A stretch of DNA of 32,342 bases from Sediminibacterium sp. GTDB lineage: Bacteria; Bacteroidota; Bacteroidia; Chitinophagales; Chitinophagaceae. This document shows positions 16,631 to 25,850 of the stretch, piece by piece. Every line of letters begins with the position of its first letter. The first letter of the stretch is position 1. Under the pieces are notes generated by a model that worked only from the letters and a program-made list of their open reading frames with translations, did no database searches and had not been told where the DNA came from. Position numbers and translations under genes: made by a program. Location of the stretch: contig JAIXYL010000015.1 in assembly GCA_027490265.1 (NCBI GenBank), forward strand, positions 1-32,342, in the 5' to 3' direction.

Positions 16631-16741
16631 ACTTTATAGCTTACTAAATATTTCAAATTTAATTAATTTGGGTAAAATATCTTGATTCTGCTGATTCTGC
16701 AGGGCTTCAAAAAAATTAAGTGAATAATACTGCCTTAACCT

Positions 16742-16749
16742 TAATTTTG
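16742..16749 (+). promoter_or_regulatory. Candidate Bacteroidota -7 element for carB half gene
   Basis: TAATTTTG matches the Bacteroidota -7 consensus TAnnTTTG exactly and ends 17 bp before the ATG at 16767. No clear TTTG -33 box is seen at the expected distance, so the call rests on the -7 box alone. It would give a very short leader. Confidence 0.35.
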
Positions 16750-16766
16750 CAGAATTCTTATAAAAA

Positions 16767-17960
16767 ATGAACCCTACGCTCAACTCCAACGAATCTGTTC
16801 CTTCGAAAAAGAAAAAAATCATTGTTTTAGGCAGCGGCCCCAACCGGATTGGTCAGGGAATTGAATTTGATTATTGTTGTGTCCATGGACTCTTGGCCAT
16901 CAAAGAATGTGGGTACGAAGCCATTATGGTGAATTGTAACCCAGAAACGGTGTCTACTGATTTTGACATGGCAGACAAATTGTATTTCGAGCCAGTTTTT
17001 TGGGAGCACTTATGGGAAATCATTGAATTGGAGCAGCCAGATGGCATCATTGTTCAGTTGGGTGGGCAAACTGCTTTAAAATTAGCCAAACGCTTACACC
17101 AAAAAGGCATCCCAATCGTGGGTACCTCTTTTGAGAATATGGATATTGCCGAAGACAGGGGTCGATTTAGCGATTTGCTTAAAGAACTCAATATCCCTTA
17201 TCCTGAATACGGTACCGCATACAATGCAGAAGAAGCCATTGAAGTGGCCAACAAAGTGGGTTATCCTGTTTTGGTAAGACCGAGTTATGTGATTGGTGGC
17301 CAAAGAATGCGCATTGTAATCAACGATGAAGAAGTAGAGAAAGCGGTGATCAGTCTATTGAAACATATTCCTGGTAATAAAATCTTAATTGACCATTTCT
17401 TAGACAGATGTCAAGAAGCTGAAGTGGATGCCATATTTGATGGGGATGAGTTCCACATCATGGGGGTGATGGAACATATTGAACCTGCAGGTATTCACAG
17501 TGGAGACAGCAATGCCGTTTTACCTGCATTTAATTTGACCCCATTGGTGATTGAAACCATGGAGTTTTATGCAGAAAAAATTGCACGTGCATTGAATATT
17601 AAGGGCTTGATCAATATTCAGTTTGCCATCAAAGATGGTAAGGTTTATGTGATTGAAGCCAATCCTAGAGCATCTAGAACTACTCCATTTATTGCCAAAG
17701 CCTATCAAATCCCTTATTTAAACATTGCAACAAAAGTGATGTTGGGTGCGGCTAAATTGTCTGAATTTACCATGGAGAAAAAACTAGAAGGCTATGCTAT
17801 TAAAGAGCCAGTCTTCAGTTTCGATAAATTTCCTGGAGTGAACAAGGAACTCGGACCTGAAATGAAAAGTACAGGTGAAGCCATTCGCTTTATTAAAGAC
17901 TTGAGAGACCCTTATTTCAGAACGCTGTATAAAGAGCGTAGTATGAACCTAAGTAGATAA
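16767..17960 (+). CDS. carB: Carbamoyl-phosphate synthase large subunit, C-terminal half only (split CarB)
   Basis: 397 residues covering only the second synthetase unit of CarB, which phosphorylates carbamate: IIVLGSGPNRIGQGIEFDY (pre-ATP-grasp domain), NCNPETVSTDFD, QLGGQTALKLAK, the ATP-grasp YPVLVRPSYVIGGQRMRIV and VIEANPRASRTTPF. The first half (carboxyphosphate unit) is missing, as is the MGS allosteric domain. The first residues NESVPSKKKK look like the linker that joins the halves in full-length CarB, so the gene begins at the natural domain boundary. The 136 bp upstream are non-coding. Split carB genes are known in Aquifex and Methanocaldococcus. The N-terminal partner and CarA must be elsewhere. 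A strong terminator follows. Confidence 0.92.
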   Translation: MNPTLNSNESVPSKKKKIIVLGSGPNRIGQGIEFDYCCVHGLLAIKECGYEAIMVNCNPETVSTDFDMADKLYFEPVFWEHLWEIIELEQPDGIIVQLGGQTALKLAKRLHQKGIPIVGTSFENMDIAEDRGRFSDLLKELNIPYPEYGTAYNAEEAIEVANKVGYPVLVRPSYVIGGQRMRIVINDEEVEKAVISLLKHIPGNKILIDHFLDRCQEAEVDAIFDGDEFHIMGVMEHIEPAGIHSGDSNAVLPAFNLTPLVIETMEFYAEKIARALNIKGLINIQFAIKDGKVYVIEANPRASRTTPFIAKAYQIPYLNIATKVMLGAAKLSEFTMEKKLEGYAIKEPVFSFDKFPGVNKELGPEMKSTGEAIRFIKDLRDPYFRTLYKERSMNLSR

Positions 17961-17980
17961 AGTATTAATACCTGATTTTG

Positions 17981-18010
17981 AGGCTGCAGCAAAAAACTGC
18001 AGCCTTTTTA
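17981..18010 (+). terminator. Rho-independent terminator after carB half
   Basis: AGGCTGCAG (17981-17989) pairs perfectly with CTGCAGCCT (17997-18005) around a 7-base loop of C and As, followed by TTTTA. It lies 20 bp after the carB stop and separates that gene from comEC. Confidence 0.9.
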
Positions 18011-18023
18011 TTTAGGTTTAATC

Positions 18024-20048
18024 ATGGCACAGGTTTATAAAGCAACAGCTTGGTGGCAATATACCATGATTCGCATCACATTGGCGCTGGTACTAGGATT
18101 GCTGATGGGCCGATACATTCCAATACCACAATGGTGTTTATGGCTTTGTTTCATACCAGTTTTTCTTGTTTGGTTGTTTATTGACCAACGCAATACCCAA
18201 GATTTGTTTCATATGAGATGGATCAGTGGGGGAGCTATTCAAGTCATATTTATATTGATTGGTTATGTATTGTTGTACCGACAACCGATTCCGAGAATAC
18301 AATCGACCATTACACTGATAGAACGCCCCATTCAAAAAGCGAATCACTATGAAGCAAAGGCAATGATGGGCGAAACTATTTTACTCATTTACTTTCAAGC
18401 AAATCATCAAATCAAGGATTTAACAATCGGGGCAAGGCTGCGACTTTATAAACAACCTTCTGCTATTTTGAATAACAGCAATCCAGGTGGGTTTAATTAC
18501 CAAGCATATGCGGCTTCACAAAACATCTATCACCAGGTTTATCTTAAAGCAACTGATTTCGCGCTTCTATCCACCAGTAAGCCGCCCATATTTCAATCAT
18601 ACCTTACTCAAACAAGTGCCTATGTATTAAGTGTTTTAACGCAATATATCCACCAACCAAAAGAACGGAGTGTAGCAGAAGCATTATTGATTGGCTATAA
18701 GAAAAATCTGGATAAAGTACTGATGAACGCTTACAGCAATACAGGTGTGATTCATATTATTGCCATCAGTGGTTTACACTTAGGCATGATTTACACTTTA
18801 TTATTGTGGATGTTCAGCCCACTGAATCAATTTAAAAAAATCCAATGGTTGAAAAGAGGCCTTATCTTACTATTACTATGGGGTTTCACTTTGTTGACAG
18901 GTGCTGGCGCGTCTGTATTAAGGGCTGCGGTTATGTTTAGTTTTCTCATTTTAGGTGAGCAACAACAACGCCCCATTCAAGTGATGAATACCCTTGCTGC
19001 ATCAGCATTTTGCTTGTTGATTTACCATCCACTGTTTTTATGGGATATTGGATTTCAGCTATCCTATGCAGCTGTTTTTGGCATCGTATTATTTGCAAAG
19101 CCGATTGAAAAAACCATATTTATCAAGAATAAATTATTGCAATATTGTTGGCAGTTAACCAGTGTAACCATTGCAGCCCAACTACTCACTTTGCCATTGT
19201 TGTTGTACTATTTCAACAGCTTTCCCAATTTATTTTTACTCACCAATTTCATTGCAGTACCACTATCGGGCATCATTCTTTATTTATGCATTGCTTTATT
19301 GGTTTTTTCGCCAATCAGGTTCATGGGTGATGCCATTGGAAAAATAACAACATGGCTACTAACACAACTGAACCAATTCATTGAACAATCGGCCAGTATT
19401 CCCTTTGCCATTACCAATCATATTCAAATATCCTTGACTCAAACCATTGTCATTTATATAAGTGTAATAGCTTATGCCATCTGGATTGCCAAAAAGAAAA
19501 TGCCCCTATTTTGGATAGGCAATCTTGCGCTATTGTTATATGTTGGCCTTCGTTGCGTCGATATTATCAAAAGGCAACAACAGCAAAAAATAGTGGTGTA
19601 TCATGTTCCCAAATATGCTGCTATAGATTTAATTGAAGGGTTATCACATCGGTATATCGGTCATCCAATCATCAATCAAAACCATTTGCGCCAATTACAA
19701 TTTTTAACGCCAACCAGAACTTTATACAGAGCCAGCAAACAAGCCAATCGGCTTCAAATGCATAGTAGCCTACCATTTATCATCAGTGCCAATAAGCTGA
19801 TACTATGGATATACCCACAAAGTAGGATTCCATCCTTTCATCGGGTTCCCAAAATTGATATTTTATTGGTTTCTGGGGGAGTAAAGCCGCCGTTTAATGC
19901 CCTGGCCCTCCATTCACCAAATATTGTCATGGTCTTTGACAGCAGCAACCCCTTGTGGAAAATACAGCTATGGAAAAAAGAAGCAGAGCGCTTACATTTG
20001 CGCCATCATTCAGTACCTGAACAGGGTGCTTTTGAATACAATCTCTAA
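18024..20048 (+). CDS. comEC: ComEC/Rec2-family DNA uptake channel, short form
   Basis: 674 residues. The N-terminal part has two or three membrane helices, a DUF4131-like beta domain (QPSAILNNSNPGGFNYQAYAAS matches the conserved NPGGFDY...), then the competence domain with about eight helices. It carries the diagnostic HIIAISGLHLGMIYTLL and LTGAGASVLRAAVMFSF. By family it forms the inner-membrane channel for single-stranded DNA in natural transformation. After residue 520 there is about 150 residues of soluble tail with no H-x-H-x-D-H motif, so the metallo-beta-lactamase domain of longer ComECs is missing or degenerate. Begins 19 bp after the terminator; purH follows after 42 bp. Confidence 0.9.
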   Translation: MAQVYKATAWWQYTMIRITLALVLGLLMGRYIPIPQWCLWLCFIPVFLVWLFIDQRNTQDLFHMRWISGGAIQVIFILIGYVLLYRQPIPRIQSTITLIERPIQKANHYEAKAMMGETILLIYFQANHQIKDLTIGARLRLYKQPSAILNNSNPGGFNYQAYAASQNIYHQVYLKATDFALLSTSKPPIFQSYLTQTSAYVLSVLTQYIHQPKERSVAEALLIGYKKNLDKVLMNAYSNTGVIHIIAISGLHLGMIYTLLLWMFSPLNQFKKIQWLKRGLILLLLWGFTLLTGAGASVLRAAVMFSFLILGEQQQRPIQVMNTLAASAFCLLIYHPLFLWDIGFQLSYAAVFGIVLFAKPIEKTIFIKNKLLQYCWQLTSVTIAAQLLTLPLLLYYFNSFPNLFLLTNFIAVPLSGIILYLCIALLVFSPIRFMGDAIGKITTWLLTQLNQFIEQSASIPFAITNHIQISLTQTIVIYISVIAYAIWIAKKKMPLFWIGNLALLLYVGLRCVDIIKRQQQQKIVVYHVPKYAAIDLIEGLSHRYIGHPIINQNHLRQLQFLTPTRTLYRASKQANRLQMHSSLPFIISANKLILWIYPQSRIPSFHRVPKIDILLVSGGVKPPFNALALHSPNIVMVFDSSNPLWKIQLWKKEAERLHLRHHSVPEQGAFEYNL

Positions 20049-20090
20049 CGTACGCCCCATTTAACTGCCTGCGGGCTGAAAGCAAAACTT

Positions 20091-21584
20091 ATGCAAAAAA
20101 AAATTAATTCTGCGCTGATTTCTGTTTTTTACAAAGATGGTTTAGAGCCAATTGCCCGTCAATTACAAGCATTAGGCATCACTATTTATTCTACGGGTGG
20201 CACCCAAACTTTTCTAGAAAATTTAGGCATCAACTGTGTGCCAGTGGAAAGTTTAACCACTTACCCTTCTATTTTAGGAGGTCGCGTAAAAACATTGCAT
20301 CCAGTTGTTTTTGGCGGCATTTTAGGCAGAAGATATGAAGCACAGGATTTGCAAGAAATGCAAGCATACAAAATACCGGAAATTGATTTGGTCATTGTAG
20401 ACTTGTATCCTTTTGAAGAAACATTAAAGAGTACCAATGAAGAAAAACTCATCATTGAGAAAATAGATATTGGTGGCCCTTCCATGATTCGCGCGGCTGC
20501 CAAGAATTTTAGGGATGTAACGGTGATTGCTGCGAAAGACAGTTATGCAGACCTAGAAGCTTTACTAGTAAACCAAAAAGGCGAAACAACGATTGAACAA
20601 AGAAAAGCATTTGCTGCAAAAGCTTTTGAAGTAGTGATGCATTATGATATTGCTATTAGTAATTATTTCAATCCTGGATTTGAACAAGTATTGCGTTATG
20701 GCGAAAATCCACACCAAAAAGCCAGCTTTAAAGGGGATCTTACAAAAGTATTCACGCAGTTGAATGGTAAAGAATTATCGTATAACAATTTAGTTGATGT
20801 TGATGCCGCGATACAATTGATTACCGATTTTAGCCATTACAATGAAGCAGTGTTTGCTATTATTAAACATACCAATGTTTGTGGTGTTGCTGCTAGAGCT
20901 ACTGTTAAACAAGCATGGGATGCAGCATTAGCTGGGGATCCGGAAAGTGCTTTCGGGGGTGTATTGGTTTGTAATCAACCCATAGATGCAGCAACCGCTG
21001 AAGCCATTAATGAAATATTCTTTGAAGTATTAGTTGCACCTGCATTTGATGATGCAGCGCTTACTATTTTAAAAAGCAAAAAGAATAGAATATTACTTCA
21101 GCTTAATCAAAAAGATTTTAAGACTGCCACCATGCAGAAATCCATTTTGAATGGTACACTTTTACAAGATACCGATCAAGGCAATTTTGAAAAATGGGAA
21201 GAAGTAGGCGGAAGAGTTTGTACTCCATCAGAAAAAGACAATCTTGTTTTTGCGAATATTATTTGTAAACATTTAAAAAGCAATGCCATTGCCTTGGTTA
21301 ACAATTTACAATTGGTAGGCAAGGGTTGTGGTCAAACCAGCAGAATTGATGCTTTGCGACAGTCTATAGAAAAAGCGAAGCAATTTAATTTTGATTTAAC
21401 GGGTGCTGTATTAGCATCGGATGCATTTTTTCCATTTGATGATTGCGTTCAAATAGCCCACAGCGCTGGTATTGAATCATTTATTCAGCCAGGTGGATCC
21501 GTTAGAGACAAAGACAGTATTGCGTATTGTGTAACACATCAATTGGCCATGGTGATGACTGGCACAAGACACTTTAAACATTAA
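20091..21584 (+). CDS. purH: Bifunctional AICAR formyltransferase / IMP cyclohydrolase
   Basis: 497 residues performing the last two steps of purine synthesis: AICAR formylation with 10-formyl-THF, then ring closure to IMP. The N-terminal MGS-like IMP cyclohydrolase domain shows STGGTQTFLENLG, GGRVKTLHPVVFGGIL and DLYPFEETL. The formyltransferase part shows RYGENPHQKASF, ELSYNNLVDVDAA, IKHTNVCGVA, DAFFPFDD and GGSVRDKDSIAY. It is close to the family length (about 505-530). Its stop overlaps the next gene's start (TAATG). Confidence 0.97.
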   Translation: MQKKINSALISVFYKDGLEPIARQLQALGITIYSTGGTQTFLENLGINCVPVESLTTYPSILGGRVKTLHPVVFGGILGRRYEAQDLQEMQAYKIPEIDLVIVDLYPFEETLKSTNEEKLIIEKIDIGGPSMIRAAAKNFRDVTVIAAKDSYADLEALLVNQKGETTIEQRKAFAAKAFEVVMHYDIAISNYFNPGFEQVLRYGENPHQKASFKGDLTKVFTQLNGKELSYNNLVDVDAAIQLITDFSHYNEAVFAIIKHTNVCGVAARATVKQAWDAALAGDPESAFGGVLVCNQPIDAATAEAINEIFFEVLVAPAFDDAALTILKSKKNRILLQLNQKDFKTATMQKSILNGTLLQDTDQGNFEKWEEVGGRVCTPSEKDNLVFANIICKHLKSNAIALVNNLQLVGKGCGQTSRIDALRQSIEKAKQFNFDLTGAVLASDAFFPFDDCVQIAHSAGIESFIQPGGSVRDKDSIAYCVTHQLAMVMTGTRHFKH

Positions 21585-22507
21585 TGGTATTGACTACCAA
21601 ACAGAAAGCATATTTAGCCTTATCCGTTACCAGCATAGTCTGGGGTACCAGTTGGGTAGCCAGTAGGTATGCTGTGCAAAATGCACCTGCTTTACAAGTG
21701 TCTGCCACCAGACAATTGATTGCAGGTACTTTATTTGCAGGTTTCTTTTTATTGAAAGGAGAAAAATTGCCTAGTATCAAACAAATGGTTTGGTTGGCAG
21801 GTATGTCGGTGCTTTTATTTGTTTTTGCCAATGGATTAGCTACCGTAGGAGTAAAATATATTTCCAGTGGATTAGCTGCTTTAATTGCTGCGCTTTACCC
21901 ACTCAGTGTGGTGATCATAGAGAAAATATTTTTCAAAAATACCCGAATCGGATTATTCACTTTTATTGGTATTCTTTTAGGCATTAGTGGTATTGCCATC
22001 GTTTTCTACGACAATGCGTTTCATAATCAAAGTCCTAATTATTGGATAGGCATTGTAGTGTCTGTGATTGCCATGCTAAGTTGGAGCGTTGGGACCATTA
22101 TCATCGCCCGCAAACCAATCAATTTAAACCCTTATTATGCGATTGGGTGGGAAATGCTTTTTTCATCCATCATTTTATTTGCAACAGCAGGCCTTACAGA
22201 CAGCTTAGTACCCTTTTCAAACTTCCCTGCACAAACCTGGTATGCCATATCATACTTAGTGGTCATGGGGTCCTTAATTGCCGTTGTAGCGTTCCTCTAT
22301 ACCATGAAACACTTAGAAGCTTCAGTAGCTGCTTTGTATGCCTATGTTAACCCAATTGTTGCAATTGTGATTGGTTCTTATTTGGTACATGAACCATTAA
22401 CCAAAGAAATCATTATTGGATCTGTGATTACCATCGTTGGCGTTTACATGGTGAATCAAAGTTTAAAGAAACAAAAAAACAAAGCGGTTGAACTTGATCA
22501 GGCATAA
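21584..22507 (+). CDS. DMT-family (EamA) transporter
   Basis: 307 residues with ten predicted membrane helices arranged as two EamA repeats. The first starts LALSVTSIVWGTSWVASRYAV with ATRQLIAGTLFAGFFLL; the second begins GIVVSVIAMLSWSVGTIIIARK and ends VAALYAYVNPIVAIVIGSYLVHEPLTKEIIIGSVITIVGVY. Members export or import amino acids, nucleosides or metabolites across the inner membrane; the substrate is not readable here. One-base overlap with purH suggests coupling, so a purine-related solute is possible but speculative. Convergent with the deacetylase gene. Confidence 0.9.
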   Translation: MVLTTKQKAYLALSVTSIVWGTSWVASRYAVQNAPALQVSATRQLIAGTLFAGFFLLKGEKLPSIKQMVWLAGMSVLLFVFANGLATVGVKYISSGLAALIAALYPLSVVIIEKIFFKNTRIGLFTFIGILLGISGIAIVFYDNAFHNQSPNYWIGIVVSVIAMLSWSVGTIIIARKPINLNPYYAIGWEMLFSSIILFATAGLTDSLVPFSNFPAQTWYAISYLVVMGSLIAVVAFLYTMKHLEASVAALYAYVNPIVAIVIGSYLVHEPLTKEIIIGSVITIVGVYMVNQSLKKQKNKAVELDQA

Positions 22508-22533
22508 ACGCATTCACTTTGCATTGCAGATAA

Positions 22534-23850
22534 TTACAAATTAAAAAAACAAGGTTGATACTTAGTACAGTGTTTAATTAAGAAGTCAGCATACATATGT
22601 CTCCAAGGCTGAAATTCAGGTTGATCGGTCAAAAAGTTATTGTGAAAGATGGGTATAAACTTACCGCCACAAAGTTGATACAGTTCAAAAAATTCATCTA
22701 ATTGTTTTGTTGCAGCTTCTACAGTCAATTTTTCATTGAAAATAGCCGTTGCATCCATATAACAAAATGGATAGACTTTTAACTGCGTAATTGTATTGGT
22801 ACTTAAATTAAACCAATTAAAAACATCTGTGTAAGATGCCCTAAAGCCATTGATTTGGGGATAGCCCATTGAATAATCCTCTTGAATACCCATCTCAATT
22901 AAGGTCGAATAGGTTTCGGGAAAACTCAAAAAAATATAATGCTGTCTTGATTTGGTTACAGACGATTGCAGTATGGCTTCAAGCGTTTGTTGTTCAATTT
23001 TCCAAACTGCTTGCACATTTGTTTTTGTAGCAGATGGATGTAATCCAATTGTGTACTGCTGCGCATGTTGTTTGATTAAATCTTGAAATCCTTTCGCATG
23101 AAGCTGCACTTGCTTATGCAATTGATTGTTTTTAGCTGAAGCTAAAAAAAAATAAATAGGCTTTAATTGCAAACTATCGTGCAGTAATAATAACCAATTA
23201 TACACATCATAAGGGTCGGCTTGTATGCCTCCTAATACTTGCAATCGTTCGGTGAGTTTACCAAATTGTTGATTCAACAAGTCTTTAAAGTAACCAAGTG
23301 TATTTTTGAGTATTGGATGATGCAAATAGCTATATGCAATATCAATATCATAACTGGGCTGTATTGAAACAGATTGGGGGATATCTATTGGAACTATGCA
23401 GGTTAACAATCTAATCCAAAAATTGACCAATGGTTTTTGCAGAAAACCTGCTTGATAAGCCAATGATTGCGTTGGCAAATAACGACCAAGATGATCTGTT
23501 TGGTGTGGCAAGTACTCCTCGTATCGTGTCATTAAATAAAAAGCGGCTGCAAATAGATCAAAAGGTATATCGCCTGGTGTAGCAAAGAAAGCAGGCTGAC
23601 CGTTCCATTCAATGAGTTCAATGGTTTGTGATGCTATATGCTGTTGTTCCAATAAACCATGCGGATAAATATGGAGCTGGGCGTGTTCAATAGAATGAAT
23701 AGAATAATTAATCTTAAGGCCATCAAATGCTGCAAAAGCAACCAGATCAGTTGTTAAATTGGCTTTCCCTTTAAACAGTGTCTGTATAATATATGCCAGC
23801 CGATTGCTAATGGTTTCAGAATACACCAATACTTGTTGATATTCCAACAT
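22534..23850 (-). CDS. Polysaccharide deacetylase-like protein (DUF7033 N-terminal domain type)
   Basis: 438 residues from ATG 23850, which leaves a 4-bp gap after lutB. The track start at 23886 would overlap lutB by 32 bp and add 12 atypical residues. MLEYQQVLVYSETISNRLAYIIQTLF, VAFDG-like KINYSIHS and PFDLFAAAFYLMTRYEEYLP match the DUF7033 domain that precedes a deacetylase-like barrel in Bacteroidota. The barrel segment has QPSYDIDIAYSYL (the metal-binding DxDxxY-like strand), IGLHPSATKT and IPIFHNNFL. By relation it may act on a surface or wall glycan, but substrate is unknown and no signal peptide is seen. Last gene of the mutY-led run. Confidence 0.8.
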   Translation of the reverse strand: MLEYQQVLVYSETISNRLAYIIQTLFKGKANLTTDLVAFAAFDGLKINYSIHSIEHAQLHIYPHGLLEQQHIASQTIELIEWNGQPAFFATPGDIPFDLFAAAFYLMTRYEEYLPHQTDHLGRYLPTQSLAYQAGFLQKPLVNFWIRLLTCIVPIDIPQSVSIQPSYDIDIAYSYLHHPILKNTLGYFKDLLNQQFGKLTERLQVLGGIQADPYDVYNWLLLLHDSLQLKPIYFFLASAKNNQLHKQVQLHAKGFQDLIKQHAQQYTIGLHPSATKTNVQAVWKIEQQTLEAILQSSVTKSRQHYIFLSFPETYSTLIEMGIQEDYSMGYPQINGFRASYTDVFNWFNLSTNTITQLKVYPFCYMDATAIFNEKLTVEAATKQLDEFFELYQLCGGKFIPIFHNNFLTDQPEFQPWRHMYADFLIKHCTKYQPCFFNL

Positions 23851-23854
23851 AGGC

Positions 23855-25231
23855 TTATGTATTTTTAGATTCCTTCCACAACTCATTGAATGTTTTTGGG
23901 CTAAAATCCAATTCTGCTCTATGTGCAGTCCAACCCTGAAAAACTTTATTGACCACCCAATTTTTCATTTTACCATTGCCCGCATTCATTAGGCCCCTAT
24001 TCAAACTCGCCGTTTTCCAAACCTTCCAAGCTAGTCTTTCAGCCAAACTGCTATTTCCTTGTATCACCGACTCGTGTCGATTATCCAATAATAACTCATG
24101 TAAATTGATTCTTACCGGACATACTTCTGTACAATTACCACATAACGAAGAAGCATAACTTAAGTGTTTGTATTCATCCAATCCTTTTAAATAAGGCGTA
24201 ATGACTTTTCCAATTGGACCACTATAGGTTGTATCATAAGCATGGCCACCAATATTTTTATATACCGGGCAGGCATTCAAACAAGCACCGCATCTGATAC
24301 AATACAAAGCTTCTCTGCCTGCTTTGCTGGCCAGTAAATTGGTTCTGCCATTATTCAACAAAATGACAATCATTTCTTCAGGCCCATCGGCTTCTTGGGC
24401 TTGTTTAGGTCCGGTAATAATGGTATTATAAACCGTCACCCTTTGGCCTGTTCCATAGGTTGACAAGAGTGGCCAGAATAATGCCAGATCATGTACAGAT
24501 GGAATAACTTTTTCAATACCCACTACCACTATATGCGTTTTGGGCCAAGCACAACTTAACCGTCCATTGCCCTCATTTTCTGTGATGGCTATACCGCCAA
24601 TATCTGGTAAAATAAAATTGGCACCTGTAACCCCTACCTCAGCTTGAACGTATTTTTCTCTTAACTTCTGTCTAGCCACCAACGTCAATTCTTCTGGACT
24701 TAACCCACCAGGTACACCCAATTTATCTGCAAACAAACGGGCTACATCTTCCTTGCTTTTGTGCATGGCTGGCGTTACAATATGATAAGGTGCTTCCCCA
24801 TCCAATTGTTGTATGTATTCTCCCAAATCAGTTTCTACACTTTCAATACCATTGTTCTCTAAATATTGATTGAGGTGAATCTCTTCAGTAACCATACTTT
24901 TACTTTTCACCAATGTTTTGCATTGCTTTGCTTTACAAATTGCGCCAATTTGAGACAATGCTTCTTCTGCGGTATCCGCCCATAATACTTTTGCGCCTCT
25001 TGCTGTTATATTTTGCTCAAACTGCTCTAGGTATTGGTCTAGATGTTCAATCGCTTCCCATTTTTTATTTTTGGCCTGTTCCCTTGCCAACATTACATCC
25101 GTAAACTGCTGCTTACCAATGGGTACTACAGCATTGTACTTGCCAATATTAAAATTGATTTTTCTCCTATGTTCTAAATCGGCAGCTTTTATCGTGCTCT
25201 TTGCAATAAATGTAGCAGCTGTATTACTCAT
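23855..25231 (-). CDS. lutB: Lactate utilization iron-sulfur protein LutB
   Basis: 458 residues. The N-terminal LUD domain (about 60-290, e.g. KSMVTEEIHLNQYLE and GANFILPDIGGIAITENEGNGR) is followed by two 4Fe-4S motifs, CIRCGACLNACPVY and CGNCTEVCPVRI, and a C-terminal DUF3390-like tail. LutB is the electron-transfer part of the LutABC L-lactate oxidation complex. Here lutA and lutC are not adjacent; they may be elsewhere in the genome, or this may be a stand-alone redox protein. It overlaps the DUF3109 gene by 8 bp and is followed 4 bp later by the deacetylase-like gene. Confidence 0.93.
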   Translation of the reverse strand: MSNTAATFIAKSTIKAADLEHRRKINFNIGKYNAVVPIGKQQFTDVMLAREQAKNKKWEAIEHLDQYLEQFEQNITARGAKVLWADTAEEALSQIGAICKAKQCKTLVKSKSMVTEEIHLNQYLENNGIESVETDLGEYIQQLDGEAPYHIVTPAMHKSKEDVARLFADKLGVPGGLSPEELTLVARQKLREKYVQAEVGVTGANFILPDIGGIAITENEGNGRLSCAWPKTHIVVVGIEKVIPSVHDLALFWPLLSTYGTGQRVTVYNTIITGPKQAQEADGPEEMIVILLNNGRTNLLASKAGREALYCIRCGACLNACPVYKNIGGHAYDTTYSGPIGKVITPYLKGLDEYKHLSYASSLCGNCTEVCPVRINLHELLLDNRHESVIQGNSSLAERLAWKVWKTASLNRGLMNAGNGKMKNWVVNKVFQGWTAHRAELDFSPKTFNELWKESKNT

Positions 25232-25817
25232 GCGCTCTTTTTTTCATTTCATTGGCTGTAGCAACCAATGTTTCATAAAAAGTTTCACCATACTTTCTAA
25301 TCAATGCGTCTTTTAAAAAAACATAAACAGGCACTTTTAGTTTATTGCCCAGTTTGCATCCAGGTTTGCACAAGTCTTCTCTTGGATGATAGTTTACATA
25401 CTCTACATCTGGATCTCTTTTGCTCTTTCGAATAAGTATTGGAAACAAATGACAACTCAAGGGTTTTTTCCAATCAAGTTTTCCATCATTATATGCTTGT
25501 TCAATCCCACAAATAATGGTTCCAGTTGCATCTTTTTTTCCATACGCACAAATACCACCATTGATGGTTGGGGTCACCCAGCCAAATTCTTGATCATACG
25601 TGTATTTGCCAACTCGCTTCACTTCTGCTTTACCTTCCTCGGTCATATATGGTTCAACCATACTATAAAACTGATCTAATTTTTCAAGCTCCCACTTTTC
25701 CATTGGCGCACCTGCATCCCCATCTTCGCAACAGCCCCCCTTACACTTGGTTAAGTCACAAACAAAATGTTCTTCTACCACTTCGTCGCTTATTAGGATA
25801 TGGTCTATTGCTATCAT
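25224..25817 (-). CDS. DUF3109 Cys-rich family protein
   Basis: 197 residues. The N-terminal FVCDLTKCKGGCCEDGDAGAP and later Cys at GGICAYG, IICGIEQ, LSCHLFPI, DLCKPGCKLG are the conserved cysteines of DUF3109, suggesting an iron-sulfur or zinc site (family function unknown; the fold is related to YkgJ-type CxxxCxxCC proteins). It overlaps lutB by 8 bp, so both are made together; a role in metal or redox handling with LutB is inference. Confidence 0.92.
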   Translation of the reverse strand: MIAIDHILISDEVVEEHFVCDLTKCKGGCCEDGDAGAPMEKWELEKLDQFYSMVEPYMTEEGKAEVKRVGKYTYDQEFGWVTPTINGGICAYGKKDATGTIICGIEQAYNDGKLDWKKPLSCHLFPILIRKSKRDPDVEYVNYHPREDLCKPGCKLGNKLKVPVYVFLKDALIRKYGETFYETLVATANEMKKRAHE

Positions 25818-25850
25818 GAAACTGGTTTGTTTAAAGGTACCTTGTTTATG

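Noticed and set aside
16641-16649. TTACTAAAT, an exact copy of one arm of the umuDC palindrome, upstream of the DUF748 gene
   Set aside because: No matching second arm nearby; a 9-mer of such AT-rich sequence can occur by chance in 32 kb.
23851-23886. Upstream ATG for the deacetylase-like gene
   Set aside because: It would overlap lutB by 32 bp and add 12 residues unlike the family start; ATG 23850 gives the expected N-terminus and a 4-bp gap.
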